Assembly: GCA_004294445.1 (NCBI GenBank)
Contig: REAZ01000013.1
Location: 1 to 64,000, forward strand
Source of the DNA: Cytophagales bacterium
GTDB lineage: Bacteria; Bacteroidota; Bacteroidia; Cytophagales; Thermoflexibacteraceae
Direction: 5' to 3'
DNA length: 64,000 nt
Below the pieces are notes generated by a model that was given only the letters and a program-made list of their open reading frames with translations, was not told the DNA's origin and ran no database searches. Every line of letters begins with the position of its first letter. Position 1 is the first letter of the stretch. A program made the position numbers and the translations under genes. Below, in pieces: positions 55,801 to 64,000 of this stretch.

Positions 55801-56120
55801 TCGCTTCCCACTTCTCTAACGGCTATGGTGCGTATGGTGCTGCTGAAACTAACATCTATGATGTTACTACCATTCGTTTGAGAGAGTTGCGTTTGTCTTA
55901 TGAGTTCCCTAAGTCTATCTTGTCAAAAACACCTTTTGGCTCTGCCCGTATCAGTTTCTCTGGCAGAAACCTTTGGTGGAAATCACCAAATATGTTGAAG
56001 AACTTGAACTTCGACCCAGAGGTATTGGCACAAGCTGCTGACTCTAACGTACAAGGCTTTGACTTAGGTGCAACGCCTACTACTCGTAGATACGGTGTGA
56101 ACTTGACCGTTACTTTCTAA
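52824..56120 (+). CDS. SusC/RagA-type TonB-dependent outer-membrane transporter
   Basis: 1098 residues: signal peptide (LLLVGILSVFFFGYLSAQ), a CarboxypepD_reg-like domain (about 23-110, RTISGTVTSGEDKSTLPGVNVVAKGTNVG...), the plug domain (about 115-240, with GVNIQGSGGAPGQSTKINIRGNSSL and DGIPFDN), and the barrel to the end. In SusC/D systems it imports the ligand captured by the SusD lipoprotein, driven by TonB. The SusD gene follows 30 bp downstream. The end, RRYGVNLTVTF, has the terminal Phe of an outer-membrane barrel. The ligand is unknown; a saccharide or peptide is equally possible. Confidence 0.96.
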   Translation: MKRLLLVGILSVFFFGYLSAQDRTISGTVTSGEDKSTLPGVNVVAKGTNVGVITDMDGKYKLSVPAGVTKLLFSFVGFTSQEVEIGNQTTIDIALAPDTKQLSEIVVTAIGIQREKKALGYAVANLGGEKMQQISEPDAVRGMQGKMAGVNIQGSGGAPGQSTKINIRGNSSLTGNTQPLFVVDGIPFDNQVSQDGNGATAGAATNTQSTNRAFDIDPNNIESMTVLKGAAAAALYGSRATNGVIVITTKASKKKTNKGLEVTFNSSASLEKIAGIPVYQDVYGQGSNQVYNGGFIGNWGSPFAEYVDQINSKYGTNYSKVIVPGYPEGTVPHPMVGIPYTSARYRGVFPEFLDANGNAIPVPYKPNDIVGGFFQDGYLVENSLNVASGTEKGSMVATVSRMTNEGIMPGSKSSRTNLSFGGQGALANGLIVAGNVNYVNTTVGGPPSAAGAFADYGTAGAPSIYSRLFYLPRNFDLNNYPFENPADQSNVFYRALDNPRWLAKYASYNSNVNRVYGNMTLSYDVLPWLNLVAKGGVNTYAENRRIISPRGGVFDALGTVITTDLGNTEMDYNFIATASKDFTEDLGLRAIVGYNMNQRDYYFRSTRGANIISTGLNLTNSTSSQFSDSDFKRKQRFYAVYTDISLTYKDYLFFNFVARNDWTSTLPQGSNSYFYPGASVSFVLSEALGIESKWLNYAKLRASITKVGNEPRPYLTSTFYNINQPFTTAGGSIQNQASLSNTLGNPNLKPEFTTETEFGGEFKLVNSRVNVDITYFNRTSTQQLVQSAVAPSSGFTSYWTNAGEIQNKGWEIGLDLTPVQLDNGFRWNMYAAFTRIRSLVKDAGPAGQIIIEGFGINGVQTIHKNGEQYGQIFAPKNARDASGNLLINPNDGLPFILPQSDIVGNPNPNFLLGITNTLSWKGISLSALLDWKQGGQMYSFTAASLLLRGQLKGSEDREALRVIPGVLGNTATYEPLLGGDGQPIKNTIGTSAFASHFSNGYGAYGAAETNIYDVTTIRLRELRLSYEFPKSILSKTPFGSARISFSGRNLWWKSPNMLKNLNFDPEVLAQAADSNVQGFDLGATPTTRRYGVNLTVTF

Positions 56121-56150
56121 TATTAGACAATTAAAACATTTTGAAGGCAA

Positions 56151-57824
56151 ATGAAAAAAATAAATATATTTCTAAAGACCTTGTTGGCTTTGGTTGTGCT
56201 AATGACAACAGGTTGCGAACTAACAAATCTGGATATTAATAAAAATCCGAATAGCCCATTGGCTGTACCGCCAGGCTTGTTGCTTACGAATGCAGTACGC
56301 ACCGCTACTTATACTACAAGTGGTTTGAGCGATAGTGGACTCGGCTTTACAGGCGTAACAGCATCAAGTGACAGATTTGATTTGAATTTTGGTTCCTATA
56401 CAGGTACTTGGAGTAACTATTATTCAGGTTCTTTGAAAGACATCGAGGAAATCTTGATAGCTACTGACCCTGCAAAAGTTAATAACCCTGTTTATCGTGG
56501 GATAGCCCAAGTGCTAAAGGCTTATTACTTCAGCGTAATCGTGGATTTTTTTGGCGAGGCTCCTTATACTGAGGCTTTCAAAGGCAACGATGCAAGTTTT
56601 ATTACTAACCCTAAGTATGATGATGGCAAGGCTATTTATGACGACTTGTTCAAATTGTTAGATGAGGCTTCTGCCAATTTGCAGAAGACCTCTCCAATTA
56701 CGATTACGGGCGATCCTATCTATAATGGCAATGCTGCTTCTTGGCTTAGAGCTGCTAACTCTTTGAGATTGCGTTTGCTTATCCAAACCCGTAGGGTAGA
56801 TAGCGGTGCGGCAGCAAAGATAGCTGCGGCGGTCAATGCACCTGGAGGTTTGATTACTACACCTGCCCAAGATTTGTCTTTCCAGTTTAGCCGTTTGCTA
56901 AACCCTGATAATCGTCATCCTTGGTATCAGAGTGCCTATGGCAGTGCTTCTAATGCGTTTACCTACATCATACACCAATACACATTGGAGATGTTGGAGA
57001 ACGAAGACCCTCGCGTGCCTTTCTACTTCAAACGTCAGTCAACCAGAATTCTTGATTTCAACAACTCTACAGACCGCAATACGGCTTCTACAGGTTATCC
57101 TCCGTTTAATCCAATTTGGATAGACAGGTTATATACTAAAAAGGGGCTAACCTATAACCCAACGGTGGATGGTAGATATTTGGCAGGATTTTCTGGCAGA
57201 GAGCGCGGCGACCCTGCAGGCATACCTGCGGATACAGATATTCGTTTGGCACCTGGAGTGTATCCTGCGGGTGGTGAGTTTGATACTGATGCAGGCGTAC
57301 GTATTACGGGTGGTAATAACAAAGGTGTAGGTGCAGGACTTTTCCCAATGATTACAAGCGTAAACGTGAAGTTCTATCAGATAGAGGCGATGCTTACTGC
57401 GGGTTTAGCGGGCGACCCAAGAGCTTTGTTTGCAACGACAATCCGTGAGCATATTAGCAGAGTAGCATCTTTTAGTGCGACTTTGGATGCAAGGGCTGTA
57501 GCTCCTACTGCTGCTGCTGTAGATAAGTATGTAAACTTATTCTTAGCAAAATATGATGCTGCGCCTACTAATGAGGGCAAATTGTCAGTAGTATTGAAGC
57601 AAGCTTGGTTCAGCAACTGGGGTAATGGTATTGAAATTTACAATGCTTTCAGAAGAACAGGTTATCCAGGAGATGTGATTCCTCCGTTGAGCAGACAAAG
57701 ACAATTTGCTTTGCGTATTCCATACTCAACAGATGATTTGAACTTAAATTCAAATGCACCAAAAGACAGACCTGCTTTCGATGCAGTGCCTGTGTTCTGG
57801 GACGTATTGAAGTTCAAATTCTAA
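56151..57824 (+). CDS. SusD/RagB family nutrient-binding lipoprotein (SusD-like_2 type)
   Basis: 557 residues, lipoprotein signal with the lipobox MTTGC. NLDINKNPNSPLAVPPGLLLTNAVR and FSVIVDFFGEAPYTEAFKG are in the pattern of the SusD-like_2 family; helical (TPR-like) arms follow. It sits 30 bp after the SusC gene, its partner, and caps that transporter. The substrate is not predictable. Confidence 0.94.
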   Translation: MKKINIFLKTLLALVVLMTTGCELTNLDINKNPNSPLAVPPGLLLTNAVRTATYTTSGLSDSGLGFTGVTASSDRFDLNFGSYTGTWSNYYSGSLKDIEEILIATDPAKVNNPVYRGIAQVLKAYYFSVIVDFFGEAPYTEAFKGNDASFITNPKYDDGKAIYDDLFKLLDEASANLQKTSPITITGDPIYNGNAASWLRAANSLRLRLLIQTRRVDSGAAAKIAAAVNAPGGLITTPAQDLSFQFSRLLNPDNRHPWYQSAYGSASNAFTYIIHQYTLEMLENEDPRVPFYFKRQSTRILDFNNSTDRNTASTGYPPFNPIWIDRLYTKKGLTYNPTVDGRYLAGFSGRERGDPAGIPADTDIRLAPGVYPAGGEFDTDAGVRITGGNNKGVGAGLFPMITSVNVKFYQIEAMLTAGLAGDPRALFATTIREHISRVASFSATLDARAVAPTAAAVDKYVNLFLAKYDAAPTNEGKLSVVLKQAWFSNWGNGIEIYNAFRRTGYPGDVIPPLSRQRQFALRIPYSTDDLNLNSNAPKDRPAFDAVPVFWDVLKFKF

Positions 57825-57840
57825 GATTGTATGTTCGTCT

Positions 57841-57884
57841 TTAGGCGAATAACTGTATTGATTTTCAAATACATATTCGCCTAA
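57841..57884 (+). other. Large intercistronic hairpin between SusD and the next lipoprotein
   Basis: Perfect 11-bp outer arms TTAGGCGAATA and TATTCGCCTAA, an AC bulge, then 6-bp inner arms TGTATT and AATACA around an 8-nt loop. No T-run follows, so it is more like an mRNA-stabilising or attenuating element than a terminator. Confidence 0.65.
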
Positions 57885-57938
57885 GGGCAAATGTACGCTT
57901 GTAAAATTTTTTAACTCATATTAAAATCTTTGAAATTT

Positions 57939-58661
57939 ATGAAATCAGTAAAATACATATATCAATTAGGATTGTTTTCACTCTTGCTCTTAGTAGGTAC
58001 TTCCTGCCGAGACGAGGCAAAAAATCCTATCCCAGAGTGGGAGGCAGGTCTGCACGCTTTAGGTCAATTTGTTTTGCCAAATGGAAGTTTATTACCTGCT
58101 ACGGACGATGCTACGGCTGCTATAGCTCAGACTACAATTAACTCACAAGTGTTTTTCCAAGCAAGTAATTTGGCAGGCTCATCTATCAGATTTACTGTGA
58201 AACCTGTGTCTATAGATGGCAGAGTAGAGCCAGATAAAATGGATTTATTCATCAAAATGAAAGAAGGCTACACAGATAAAGATGGAAATGCTAAAGTTGC
58301 CGTACATGGCATTACAGCAACTACAGGCTTATACATCCCTCAAGGTGTGAAGTTTGCTTCTTTCTCTGGCTTATCTAACAGACAAGGTAACCAAGTAACA
58401 TTGACTGCAGCACAAGTTTTTGAATTTTTCAAAAGTGCTACTTTCGATTACGGAGATGGCAAAGGAAAAGTTTCTGTGTTTAGCAGAAGGGCAAATGGTA
58501 ACTTTGCTGCGGGAGATAACTTCGAAGTTTCTTGGTCGGTAACAGGCAAAAATGGCTTAGTTTACAATAGCTGGTCTGGTGTTTATATCTGTAGCGATAC
58601 GAATGCTACAGGTGGTGAGGTTCCTGGTGTAAACTGTTTCCTACGCTGGATTGTGAGATAA
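57939..58661 (+). CDS. Small lipoprotein of the first SusC/SusD locus, function unknown
   Basis: 240 residues from the ATG at 57939. Lipoprotein signal (YQLGLFSLLLLVGTSC, Cys near 23) then a beta-rich protein with GSSIRFTVKPVSIDG, KMDLFIKMKEGYTDKDGN and FNLKSAT-like strands; the sequence YIPQGVKFASFSGL may be part of an Ig-like fold. Its position after SusC/SusD is that of surface glycan-binding (SusE/F-type) lipoproteins, but I do not recognise the family. The hairpin 57841-57884 separates it from SusD. Confidence 0.65.
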   Translation: MKSVKYIYQLGLFSLLLLVGTSCRDEAKNPIPEWEAGLHALGQFVLPNGSLLPATDDATAAIAQTTINSQVFFQASNLAGSSIRFTVKPVSIDGRVEPDKMDLFIKMKEGYTDKDGNAKVAVHGITATTGLYIPQGVKFASFSGLSNRQGNQVTLTAAQVFEFFKSATFDYGDGKGKVSVFSRRANGNFAAGDNFEVSWSVTGKNGLVYNSWSGVYICSDTNATGGEVPGVNCFLRWIVR

Positions 58662-58686
58662 TTAGATTTTTATTTTAATAATTTAG

Positions 58687-58716
58687 AAAAGCACTTCTTT
58701 CGGGAGGTGCTTTTTT
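58687..58716 (+). terminator. Terminator of the first SusC/SusD locus
   Basis: Arms AAAAGCACTTC and GAGGTGCTTTT (one G-T pair), loop of about 6 nt, followed by six Ts. 26 bp after the lipoprotein stop. Confidence 0.6.
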
Positions 58717-58828
58717 AGTTTAAATGCTATCAAAGATTTATTTTCATAGTTTATAACTGTAAATCAGTACGTACAGCTATATAAAATATGAATGGTAGAA
58801 AATTATAAAAAATCTTAACACAACTTAT

Positions 58829-58859
58829 TTTGAAATTTATGTGAAAAGAATCTAATTTG
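58829..58859 (+). promoter_or_regulatory. Possible promoter of the second SusC/SusD locus
   Basis: TTTG (58829-58832), 20 nt, then TAATTTG, one base short of TAnnTTTG. The leader would be about 95 nt. Confidence 0.4.
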
Positions 58860-58959
58860 CACCTTGCATCATTTCATAGAAGGCAAATATCAACTGCTTT
58901 CTATCTAAATGTCAATCTTGACATTTGATTAATTATTTCAAACTCTTAATATTTTAAAA

Positions 58960-61900
58960 ATGAAACAACTCTTACTTATTGGAATACTAAGCGTATTCTT
59001 CTTAGGGAATTTGTTTGCTCAAGACCGCACTATTTCTGGTAAGGTCATTTCCAGCGATGACAAAACTCCTTTACCTGGGGTAAACGTAGTCGCAAAAGGC
59101 ACAAATACGGGTGTAGTTACTGACGTAGAAGGTAATTACAAACTGAGCGTTCCTGCGAGTGTTACTAAGTTGGTATACACTTTTGTGGGGTTTACGCCGC
59201 AAGAAGTAGAAATTGGTAGCCGCACTACTATTGATATTGTTTTAGAGGCGGACACAAGACAACTAAGCGAGGTGATAGTTACAGGTTACGGCTCACAGAT
59301 TAAGCGAGAAGTAACAGGTAATATTGCTAAAGTAGGTAGTGCAGATATCAAAGATATGCCCGTACCTACTTTCGATAATGCCTTACAAGGGAAAGCTGCG
59401 GGCGTTGTTATCAATGCAGGCGGAGGCAAATTGGGGCAGGGCATCCAAATTCGCGTGCGTGGGCAGTCCTCTGTTTCTGCATCTAACGAGCCGCTTTATG
59501 TAATAGACGGTATCCCCGTTACTACAGCAGATTTGGGTTCTTTTGGTGGTTCTACCAATCCGTTGGCAGATATTAACCCGCAAGATATTGAGTCTATCGA
59601 GATTCTAAAAGATGCCTCTTCTGCTGCTATCTATGGCTCTCGTGCCGCAAATGGTGTAGTGTTGGTAAGTACAAAACGCGGCAAGGCAGGAAAAACCAAA
59701 GTAAACTTTGGCTATCAGTACGGAACAAGCAAGCCTACCCGCCTTGTTCCTTTCCTAAATGGAACAGAATACAGAGATTATTACCTCAAAGCGGCGGCAA
59801 ACTCCGACCGCATAGATGGTATTCCGTCTTCAGACCCCGATTCTTACACAGCCTACATGCAAGACTTTTTTAATGTGCAGGGCTTAGGTGTAAGCAATGC
59901 AAATACGGATTGGGGCAAATTGGCTTTCCAAGATGCACCCCTAAGTCAGTATGACATTAACTTAAACGGTGGGAATGACAAGACTTCATTTTATATTTCT
60001 GGTCAGTTTTTAGACCAAAAAGGTATCCTCATAGGCAATGGTTTGCAACGTATGTCTGGGCGTATGAACCTCGAACACGCTGCCTCAAACCGCTTAAAAA
60101 TCGGTATGAACATGGGCTTGACTCGTACGCTCAATCAGCGTGTTTCTGGGGATAGGCAGTTCGATAACCCAATGCAAATGGTAGCTTTATCTCCTATCAC
60201 ACCTCAAACTGACCCTAACACTGGCTTGCCAGTAGGTACACCTCCGGGCGACATCAGTATTCCTGTGTATTACAATCCCTTGATTAACTTGGGCAATGCC
60301 TACTATAACTCTATAGTTCACAGAAACATTACTACCTTATACGGTCAGTTCGAGATAGTAAAAGGCTTAAGTGTACGCTCTGAATTTGGGGTAGATATTT
60401 TGAACCAACAAGAAGAATTGTACTACAATAGCAAAACTCAGCGTAACTTTGGTGCGCCGCTTGGCTTAGGACAAAATCTATTCACAAGAGTAGAAAATTA
60501 CAATACAAATAATTATTTGACGTTTGACAAAGTAATAGGCAAGCACACCATCAATGCTGTAGGTGGTATGTCTTTCCAACAATCACAAACAAAGACCAAC
60601 TTTATAGAAGGTCGTGATTTCCCATCTGATGCCTACAGAATGGTAGCAAGTGCGGCACGTAAAACTGACGGTAGCTCTACAGAAACAAATTTCCGCTTCC
60701 TTTCTTACTTCCTAAGAGCAAACTACAAGTTTAGCGACAAGTATTTGCTTGGCGTAAGTGCGCGTATAGACGGCTCAAGCCGCTTTGGTGCGGACAGCAA
60801 GTATGGTTTCTTCCCTGCGGTGTCTGCGGGCTGGATTATCAGCGAGGAAAGTTTCTTAAAAGAAAATAAATATATTACTTTCTTGAAACTAAGAGGCAGC
60901 TTTGGGCGGACAGGTAATGCCGAAATTGGTAACTTCCCACAACTTGGCTTGTTTGGCGGCGCACCTTATGCGGGCAATCCTGGTCAAGCTCCTTCCCAAT
61001 TAGGAAATCCTAATTTGAGATGGGAAACTACAGACCAATGGGACGTAGGCTTTGACTTTGGTATTTTGGGCGACCGAATCACAGGTGAGATTGATTATTA
61101 CCAAAAAAATACTTCGGGCTTACTCTTGAACGTAAACGTACCAGGTAGCACAGGCTTTTCTACCCAAGTGCGCAACGTAGGGGCTATGAAAAATAGCGGT
61201 ATTGAGTTTGTCCTTAACTCCGATAACTTGGTAGGTGATTTCAAATGGAAAACAAGTTTCAACATGGCTCGTAACTACAACGAAGTAACTAATTTGGGTG
61301 GGCAAATCATAGAAGGTGGTTTGAATAACATGAGCCGCGCCGTAGAAGGGCAGCCATTAGGCACTTACTTCACCGCAGAATATGCAGGTGTCGACCCTGA
61401 AAACGGGAATGCACTTTGGTACAAAAATGCAACTTTGGCAGATGGCTCTCTTGACCGCGCTACTACAAGCGTATATAGCCAAGCACAGCGCGTAGTAGTA
61501 GGCAATCCACTTCCAAAATGGACAGGTGGTCTTACCAATACTTTCAGCTATAAAGGCTTTGAGCTAAGTGTATTTTTCAATGCACAATTGGGTCAGAAAC
61601 TAAACTTCTATGGCGTAGGTCGTTTCTCCTCAGCCAATGGTCGATTTGAAGATAACCAAACTTCTGACCAGCTAAACTCTTGGACTCCTACCAATAGAAA
61701 TACAGATATTCCAGAGGCTCGTTTGTTCTTTAATAACGGGGCGCAGCCTTCCAGCCGCTTTATTTATGATGGTGGCTTTGTACGTTTGAGGAATGTTTCT
61801 ATTTCGTACAATGTGCCTAAAGCTATTGCGGCAAAAGTACGCATGACTTCTGCACGTATTTTTGTTTCAGGACAAAATTTAGCAACTTTCACCAAATACA

Positions 61901-62019
61901 AAGGCTGGGACCCAGAGGTAAATGCTGATGACATTGTTTCCAATATTGCTCAAGGGTATGACTTTTATTCTTCACCGCAAGCACGTACTATCACTGTTGG
62001 TTTAAATATTGGTTTTTAA
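58960..62019 (+). CDS. Second SusC/RagA-type TonB-dependent transporter
   Basis: 1019 residues: signal peptide (LLLIGILSVFFLGNLFAQ), CarboxypepD_reg-like domain (about 23-110), plug (about 115-235, GVVINAGGGKLGQGIQIRVRGQSSVS and DGIPVTTADLG) and barrel, ending TVGLNIGF with the terminal Phe. The first 110 or so residues are nearly the same as in the SusC at 52824, but the rest has only general family similarity. The SusD gene follows 69 bp downstream. A typical size for SusC (950-1100). Confidence 0.96.
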   Translation: MKQLLLIGILSVFFLGNLFAQDRTISGKVISSDDKTPLPGVNVVAKGTNTGVVTDVEGNYKLSVPASVTKLVYTFVGFTPQEVEIGSRTTIDIVLEADTRQLSEVIVTGYGSQIKREVTGNIAKVGSADIKDMPVPTFDNALQGKAAGVVINAGGGKLGQGIQIRVRGQSSVSASNEPLYVIDGIPVTTADLGSFGGSTNPLADINPQDIESIEILKDASSAAIYGSRAANGVVLVSTKRGKAGKTKVNFGYQYGTSKPTRLVPFLNGTEYRDYYLKAAANSDRIDGIPSSDPDSYTAYMQDFFNVQGLGVSNANTDWGKLAFQDAPLSQYDINLNGGNDKTSFYISGQFLDQKGILIGNGLQRMSGRMNLEHAASNRLKIGMNMGLTRTLNQRVSGDRQFDNPMQMVALSPITPQTDPNTGLPVGTPPGDISIPVYYNPLINLGNAYYNSIVHRNITTLYGQFEIVKGLSVRSEFGVDILNQQEELYYNSKTQRNFGAPLGLGQNLFTRVENYNTNNYLTFDKVIGKHTINAVGGMSFQQSQTKTNFIEGRDFPSDAYRMVASAARKTDGSSTETNFRFLSYFLRANYKFSDKYLLGVSARIDGSSRFGADSKYGFFPAVSAGWIISEESFLKENKYITFLKLRGSFGRTGNAEIGNFPQLGLFGGAPYAGNPGQAPSQLGNPNLRWETTDQWDVGFDFGILGDRITGEIDYYQKNTSGLLLNVNVPGSTGFSTQVRNVGAMKNSGIEFVLNSDNLVGDFKWKTSFNMARNYNEVTNLGGQIIEGGLNNMSRAVEGQPLGTYFTAEYAGVDPENGNALWYKNATLADGSLDRATTSVYSQAQRVVVGNPLPKWTGGLTNTFSYKGFELSVFFNAQLGQKLNFYGVGRFSSANGRFEDNQTSDQLNSWTPTNRNTDIPEARLFFNNGAQPSSRFIYDGGFVRLRNVSISYNVPKAIAAKVRMTSARIFVSGQNLATFTKYKGWDPEVNADDIVSNIAQGYDFYSSPQARTITVGLNIGF

Positions 62020-62088
62020 ATCATATTATTTACATCAAAAAACCGACTTAAACACTCGATTTGTTTAATATTTAAAACGATAAAAAAA

Positions 62089-63459
62089 ATGGTAAGAAAT
62101 ATAAAAAAAGGAATCTTTATCACCGCACTTGCATTTGTTTCTTTTGCGTGCGGAGATAGATTGAACGTAGCACCTACTCAAAATATAGATGAAAACGTAG
62201 CTTTGGGAGATGACCAAGCAGTAAAAGTAACACTTACAGGTGCTTACGACCGTTTATCTGCCACAGCGGGTGGTACAGCTGCTTTGTATGCTGGTCCCAT
62301 ACAGTTGGTTGGCGACTTCTTAGGAGATGACAGAGAGTTTGTCTTTGGCGGTACTTTTGCCAACCTCTCGGAGCTATGGAGAAAAGAACTCACGACTACA
62401 AACTCCACAGTATCAGATATTTGGCTAAATGCTTATTCAACTATCAATATAACTAATAATATATTGGGAGCTTTGGATAAAGTCAATCAGGCAGACAGAG
62501 CAAGGGTAGAGGGAGAAGCTCGCTTTATTCGTGGGTCTTTGTACTTTGAACTGGCAAAAATCTATGGAAAGGCATGGGACGATGGCAATAATAGTGCTAA
62601 CCCAGCAGTTCCCATTGTGCTTACACCTACCCGCACTGTTACTGAGGCTGATAATAGAGCAAGAAATAGTGTTGCAGAGGTTTACACACAGGCTATAGAA
62701 GACCTGACCAAAGCAGAGCAATTAATGCCTGTTACTAATGGTATTTTTGCCAATAAGTTTGCCGCCGCCGCTATGCTATCCAGAGTATATCTGATGCAGG
62801 GTAAATATGCTGAAGCACGTGATGCTGCCAATAGAGTGATTACTTCGGGCAGATATACACTTACCAGAAATTTTGCAGATGCCTTTATAGAAAGCTCCGC
62901 AGATTATGGCAGAGAACATATCTTCCGCATCGTGATTACAGACCAAGATGGTACAAATGCCTTGAATACTTACTATGCTTCGTCTGCTTTCCAAGGCAGA
63001 GGCGATGTAAGGATACAAACAAAGCACTTAGGTTTGTACGAAGCGGGCGATATTCGTCGTGATTTCTTCTACCGCACAGGTGCCAATACTTTCACTGCCA
63101 AGCACAGAGATTTGTACGGAGATGTGCCTGTATTGAGAATTACAGAAATGTATTTGACACGCGCAGAAGCAAATTTCCGCCTCAATACACAAGTAGGGGC
63201 TACACCATTGGCAGATGTAAACCTCATTAGGGCAAGGGCGGGTGTGCTTGTGCTAACTCCTGCGAACCTCAGTTTAGATGCTATTTTAAAAGAAAGAAAG
63301 TTAGACTTGGCATTTGAAGGGCAACAAGTGCATGACCTAAAGCGCACGAAAAGCACAGTAACTGCTACCTTAAATTTCAATGCAAACAGGTTAGTTTTCC
63401 CTGTTCCACAGAGGGAAATGGATACTAACAAAAGTTTGGTACAGAATGCAGGTTACTAA
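62089..63459 (+). CDS. SusD/RagB family nutrient-binding outer-membrane lipoprotein
   Basis: 456 residues, lipoprotein signal with the lipobox VSFACG (Cys near 21). The helical SusD fold with NVAPTQNIDENVALGDDQAVKVTLTGAYDRL at the start and YTLTRNFADAFIESSADYGREHIF, then LRITEMYLTRAEANFRLN and LDLAFEGQQVHDLKR, matches PF14322/PF07980-type SusD proteins. Co-transcribed with the upstream SusC; 69 bp apart. A different SusD subfamily from the one at 56151. A terminator follows at 63475. Confidence 0.94.
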   Translation: MVRNIKKGIFITALAFVSFACGDRLNVAPTQNIDENVALGDDQAVKVTLTGAYDRLSATAGGTAALYAGPIQLVGDFLGDDREFVFGGTFANLSELWRKELTTTNSTVSDIWLNAYSTINITNNILGALDKVNQADRARVEGEARFIRGSLYFELAKIYGKAWDDGNNSANPAVPIVLTPTRTVTEADNRARNSVAEVYTQAIEDLTKAEQLMPVTNGIFANKFAAAAMLSRVYLMQGKYAEARDAANRVITSGRYTLTRNFADAFIESSADYGREHIFRIVITDQDGTNALNTYYASSAFQGRGDVRIQTKHLGLYEAGDIRRDFFYRTGANTFTAKHRDLYGDVPVLRITEMYLTRAEANFRLNTQVGATPLADVNLIRARAGVLVLTPANLSLDAILKERKLDLAFEGQQVHDLKRTKSTVTATLNFNANRLVFPVPQREMDTNKSLVQNAGY

Positions 63460-63474
63460 AAATAGGAATTAGAT

Positions 63475-63515
63475 AAAAAACTTTCCGCAGTGTTTGTGCT
63501 GTGGGAAGTTTTTTG
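63475..63515 (+). terminator. Terminator of the second SusC/SusD locus
   Basis: Arms AAAAAACTTTCCGCAG and CTGTGGGAAGTTTTTT, with two G-T pairs and an 8-nt loop, followed by Ts. Confidence 0.65.
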
Positions 63516-63565
63516 TTTTAGACTTTCACGCAAAGAAAAATTTAATCAAAAACAAAGTTTGCAAT

Positions 63566-64000
63566 ATGAAAATTTACAAAAAATGTTTAAGTATATATTT
63601 TTACTTCTTAATTATTGTTTTTCTTTCTTCTTTGTCAGTAAACCTGCTCGCCCAAGATAGCCTGCACTATGATAAAAAAATAGTAGATGTGCAGCTTAAA
63701 ACAAAAACTAATAAGCAACCAACAACCAACAAACAATCATCAGCCATTGTCCTGATTTTTTTGGATACTGAATGTCCGATGTGCCAAAAATATGTATTGA
63801 AAATCAATCAAATAGACTCCATTTGCAAGGCAAATCAGATTCCTTTTTATGGAGTTTTTACGGCAAAAAATGTTAGAAAAAGCGATATTAACGCATTCAA
63901 GACGAAGTACAAGCTACGTTTGAAAAGCCTGATAGATAAGAAATTAGTCTTAGTAAAGGCACTCAAAGCAAGCACTACGCCCGAAGTTTTTCTCTTGGAT
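63566..64000 (+). CDS. Thioredoxin-like protein, cut by the window edge
   Basis: 145 codons are present and the frame runs off the end. A signal peptide (SIYFYFLIIVFLSSLSVNLLAQ) is followed by LIFLDTECPMCQKYVLKI with a CPMC active-site motif and a cis-Pro site at TTPEVFLLD near the edge. This is a redoxin domain of the kind that ends a longer fusion or stands alone in periplasmic Bacteroidota proteins. Which one it is cannot be told from the window. It starts 51 bp after the SusD terminator. Confidence 0.8.
   Translation, partial: MKIYKKCLSIYFYFLIIVFLSSLSVNLLAQDSLHYDKKIVDVQLKTKTNKQPTTNKQSSAIVLIFLDTECPMCQKYVLKINQIDSICKANQIPFYGVFTAKNVRKSDINAFKTKYKLRLKSLIDKKLVLVKALKASTTPEVFLLD

Overview
The window is chromosomal DNA of a low-GC member of the Bacteroidota, most likely the Cytophagia/Cytophagales. 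The evidence is two SusC/SusD outer-membrane pairs, a PorU2-type C25 peptidase with a type IX secretion tail, DUF3667 and DUF1361 proteins, an arginine-type GNAT next to argG, few Shine-Dalgarno sequences, and repeated matches to the Bacteroidota promoter (TTTG, about 20 nt, TAnnTTTG). No phage, integrase, tRNA, rRNA or CRISPR array was seen. The species cannot be named from the sequence.

Left part (1-9.4 kb): a LolA-like gene remnant; a PRPP-synthetase homologue with a small partner gene; accA; a propionyl-CoA-type carboxyltransferase; an Rpn-family nuclease; a DUF1361 membrane protein; a HEPN/MNT toxin-antitoxin pair whose HEPN gene is frameshifted and which lies between two 154-bp direct repeats; an FkbM methyltransferase; and rlmN. 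From 9.5 to 18.1 kb come a TerB-like protein, coaX, an outer-membrane barrel, a TPR-like secreted protein, a DUF4198 protein and an S9 peptidase.

Centre (18.2-28.4 kb): a minus-strand signalling operon made of a PAS protein with a histidine-kinase dimerisation domain but no ATPase domain, a 1635-residue soluble chemoreceptor with eight PAS domains, and a SpoIIAA-like protein. It is followed by a small protein with a tentative HNOB/V4R-like fold, an ATP-grasp protein with a histone-like Lys/Ala tail, and a 0.79-kb gene-free stretch that looks like a structured RNA with its own promoter and terminator.

Right-centre (28.5-52.5 kb): a GNAT protein; a minus-strand run of glycosyltransferase, PorU2, NTF2-like protein, cytochrome b5 and Maf; an SDR enzyme; a TPR-SpoIIE phosphatase; a vanadium haloperoxidase-like lipoprotein; a SnoaL-like protein; a two-subunit molybdenum hydroxylase facing an OsmC/ferredoxin pair; DUF3667; the arginine GNAT with argG and a small membrane protein; and a large secreted protein of unknown function.

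Right end (52.8-64 kb): two SusC/SusD uptake loci in tandem. The first carries an extra small lipoprotein behind an intercistronic hairpin. The two SusC proteins share almost the same N-terminal module. A thioredoxin-like gene is cut by the window edge. No single gene is an obvious new system. The most worthwhile leads are the structured RNA candidate (27.8-28.2 kb), the PAS/chemoreceptor operon, and the repeat-flanked HEPN/MNT pair.
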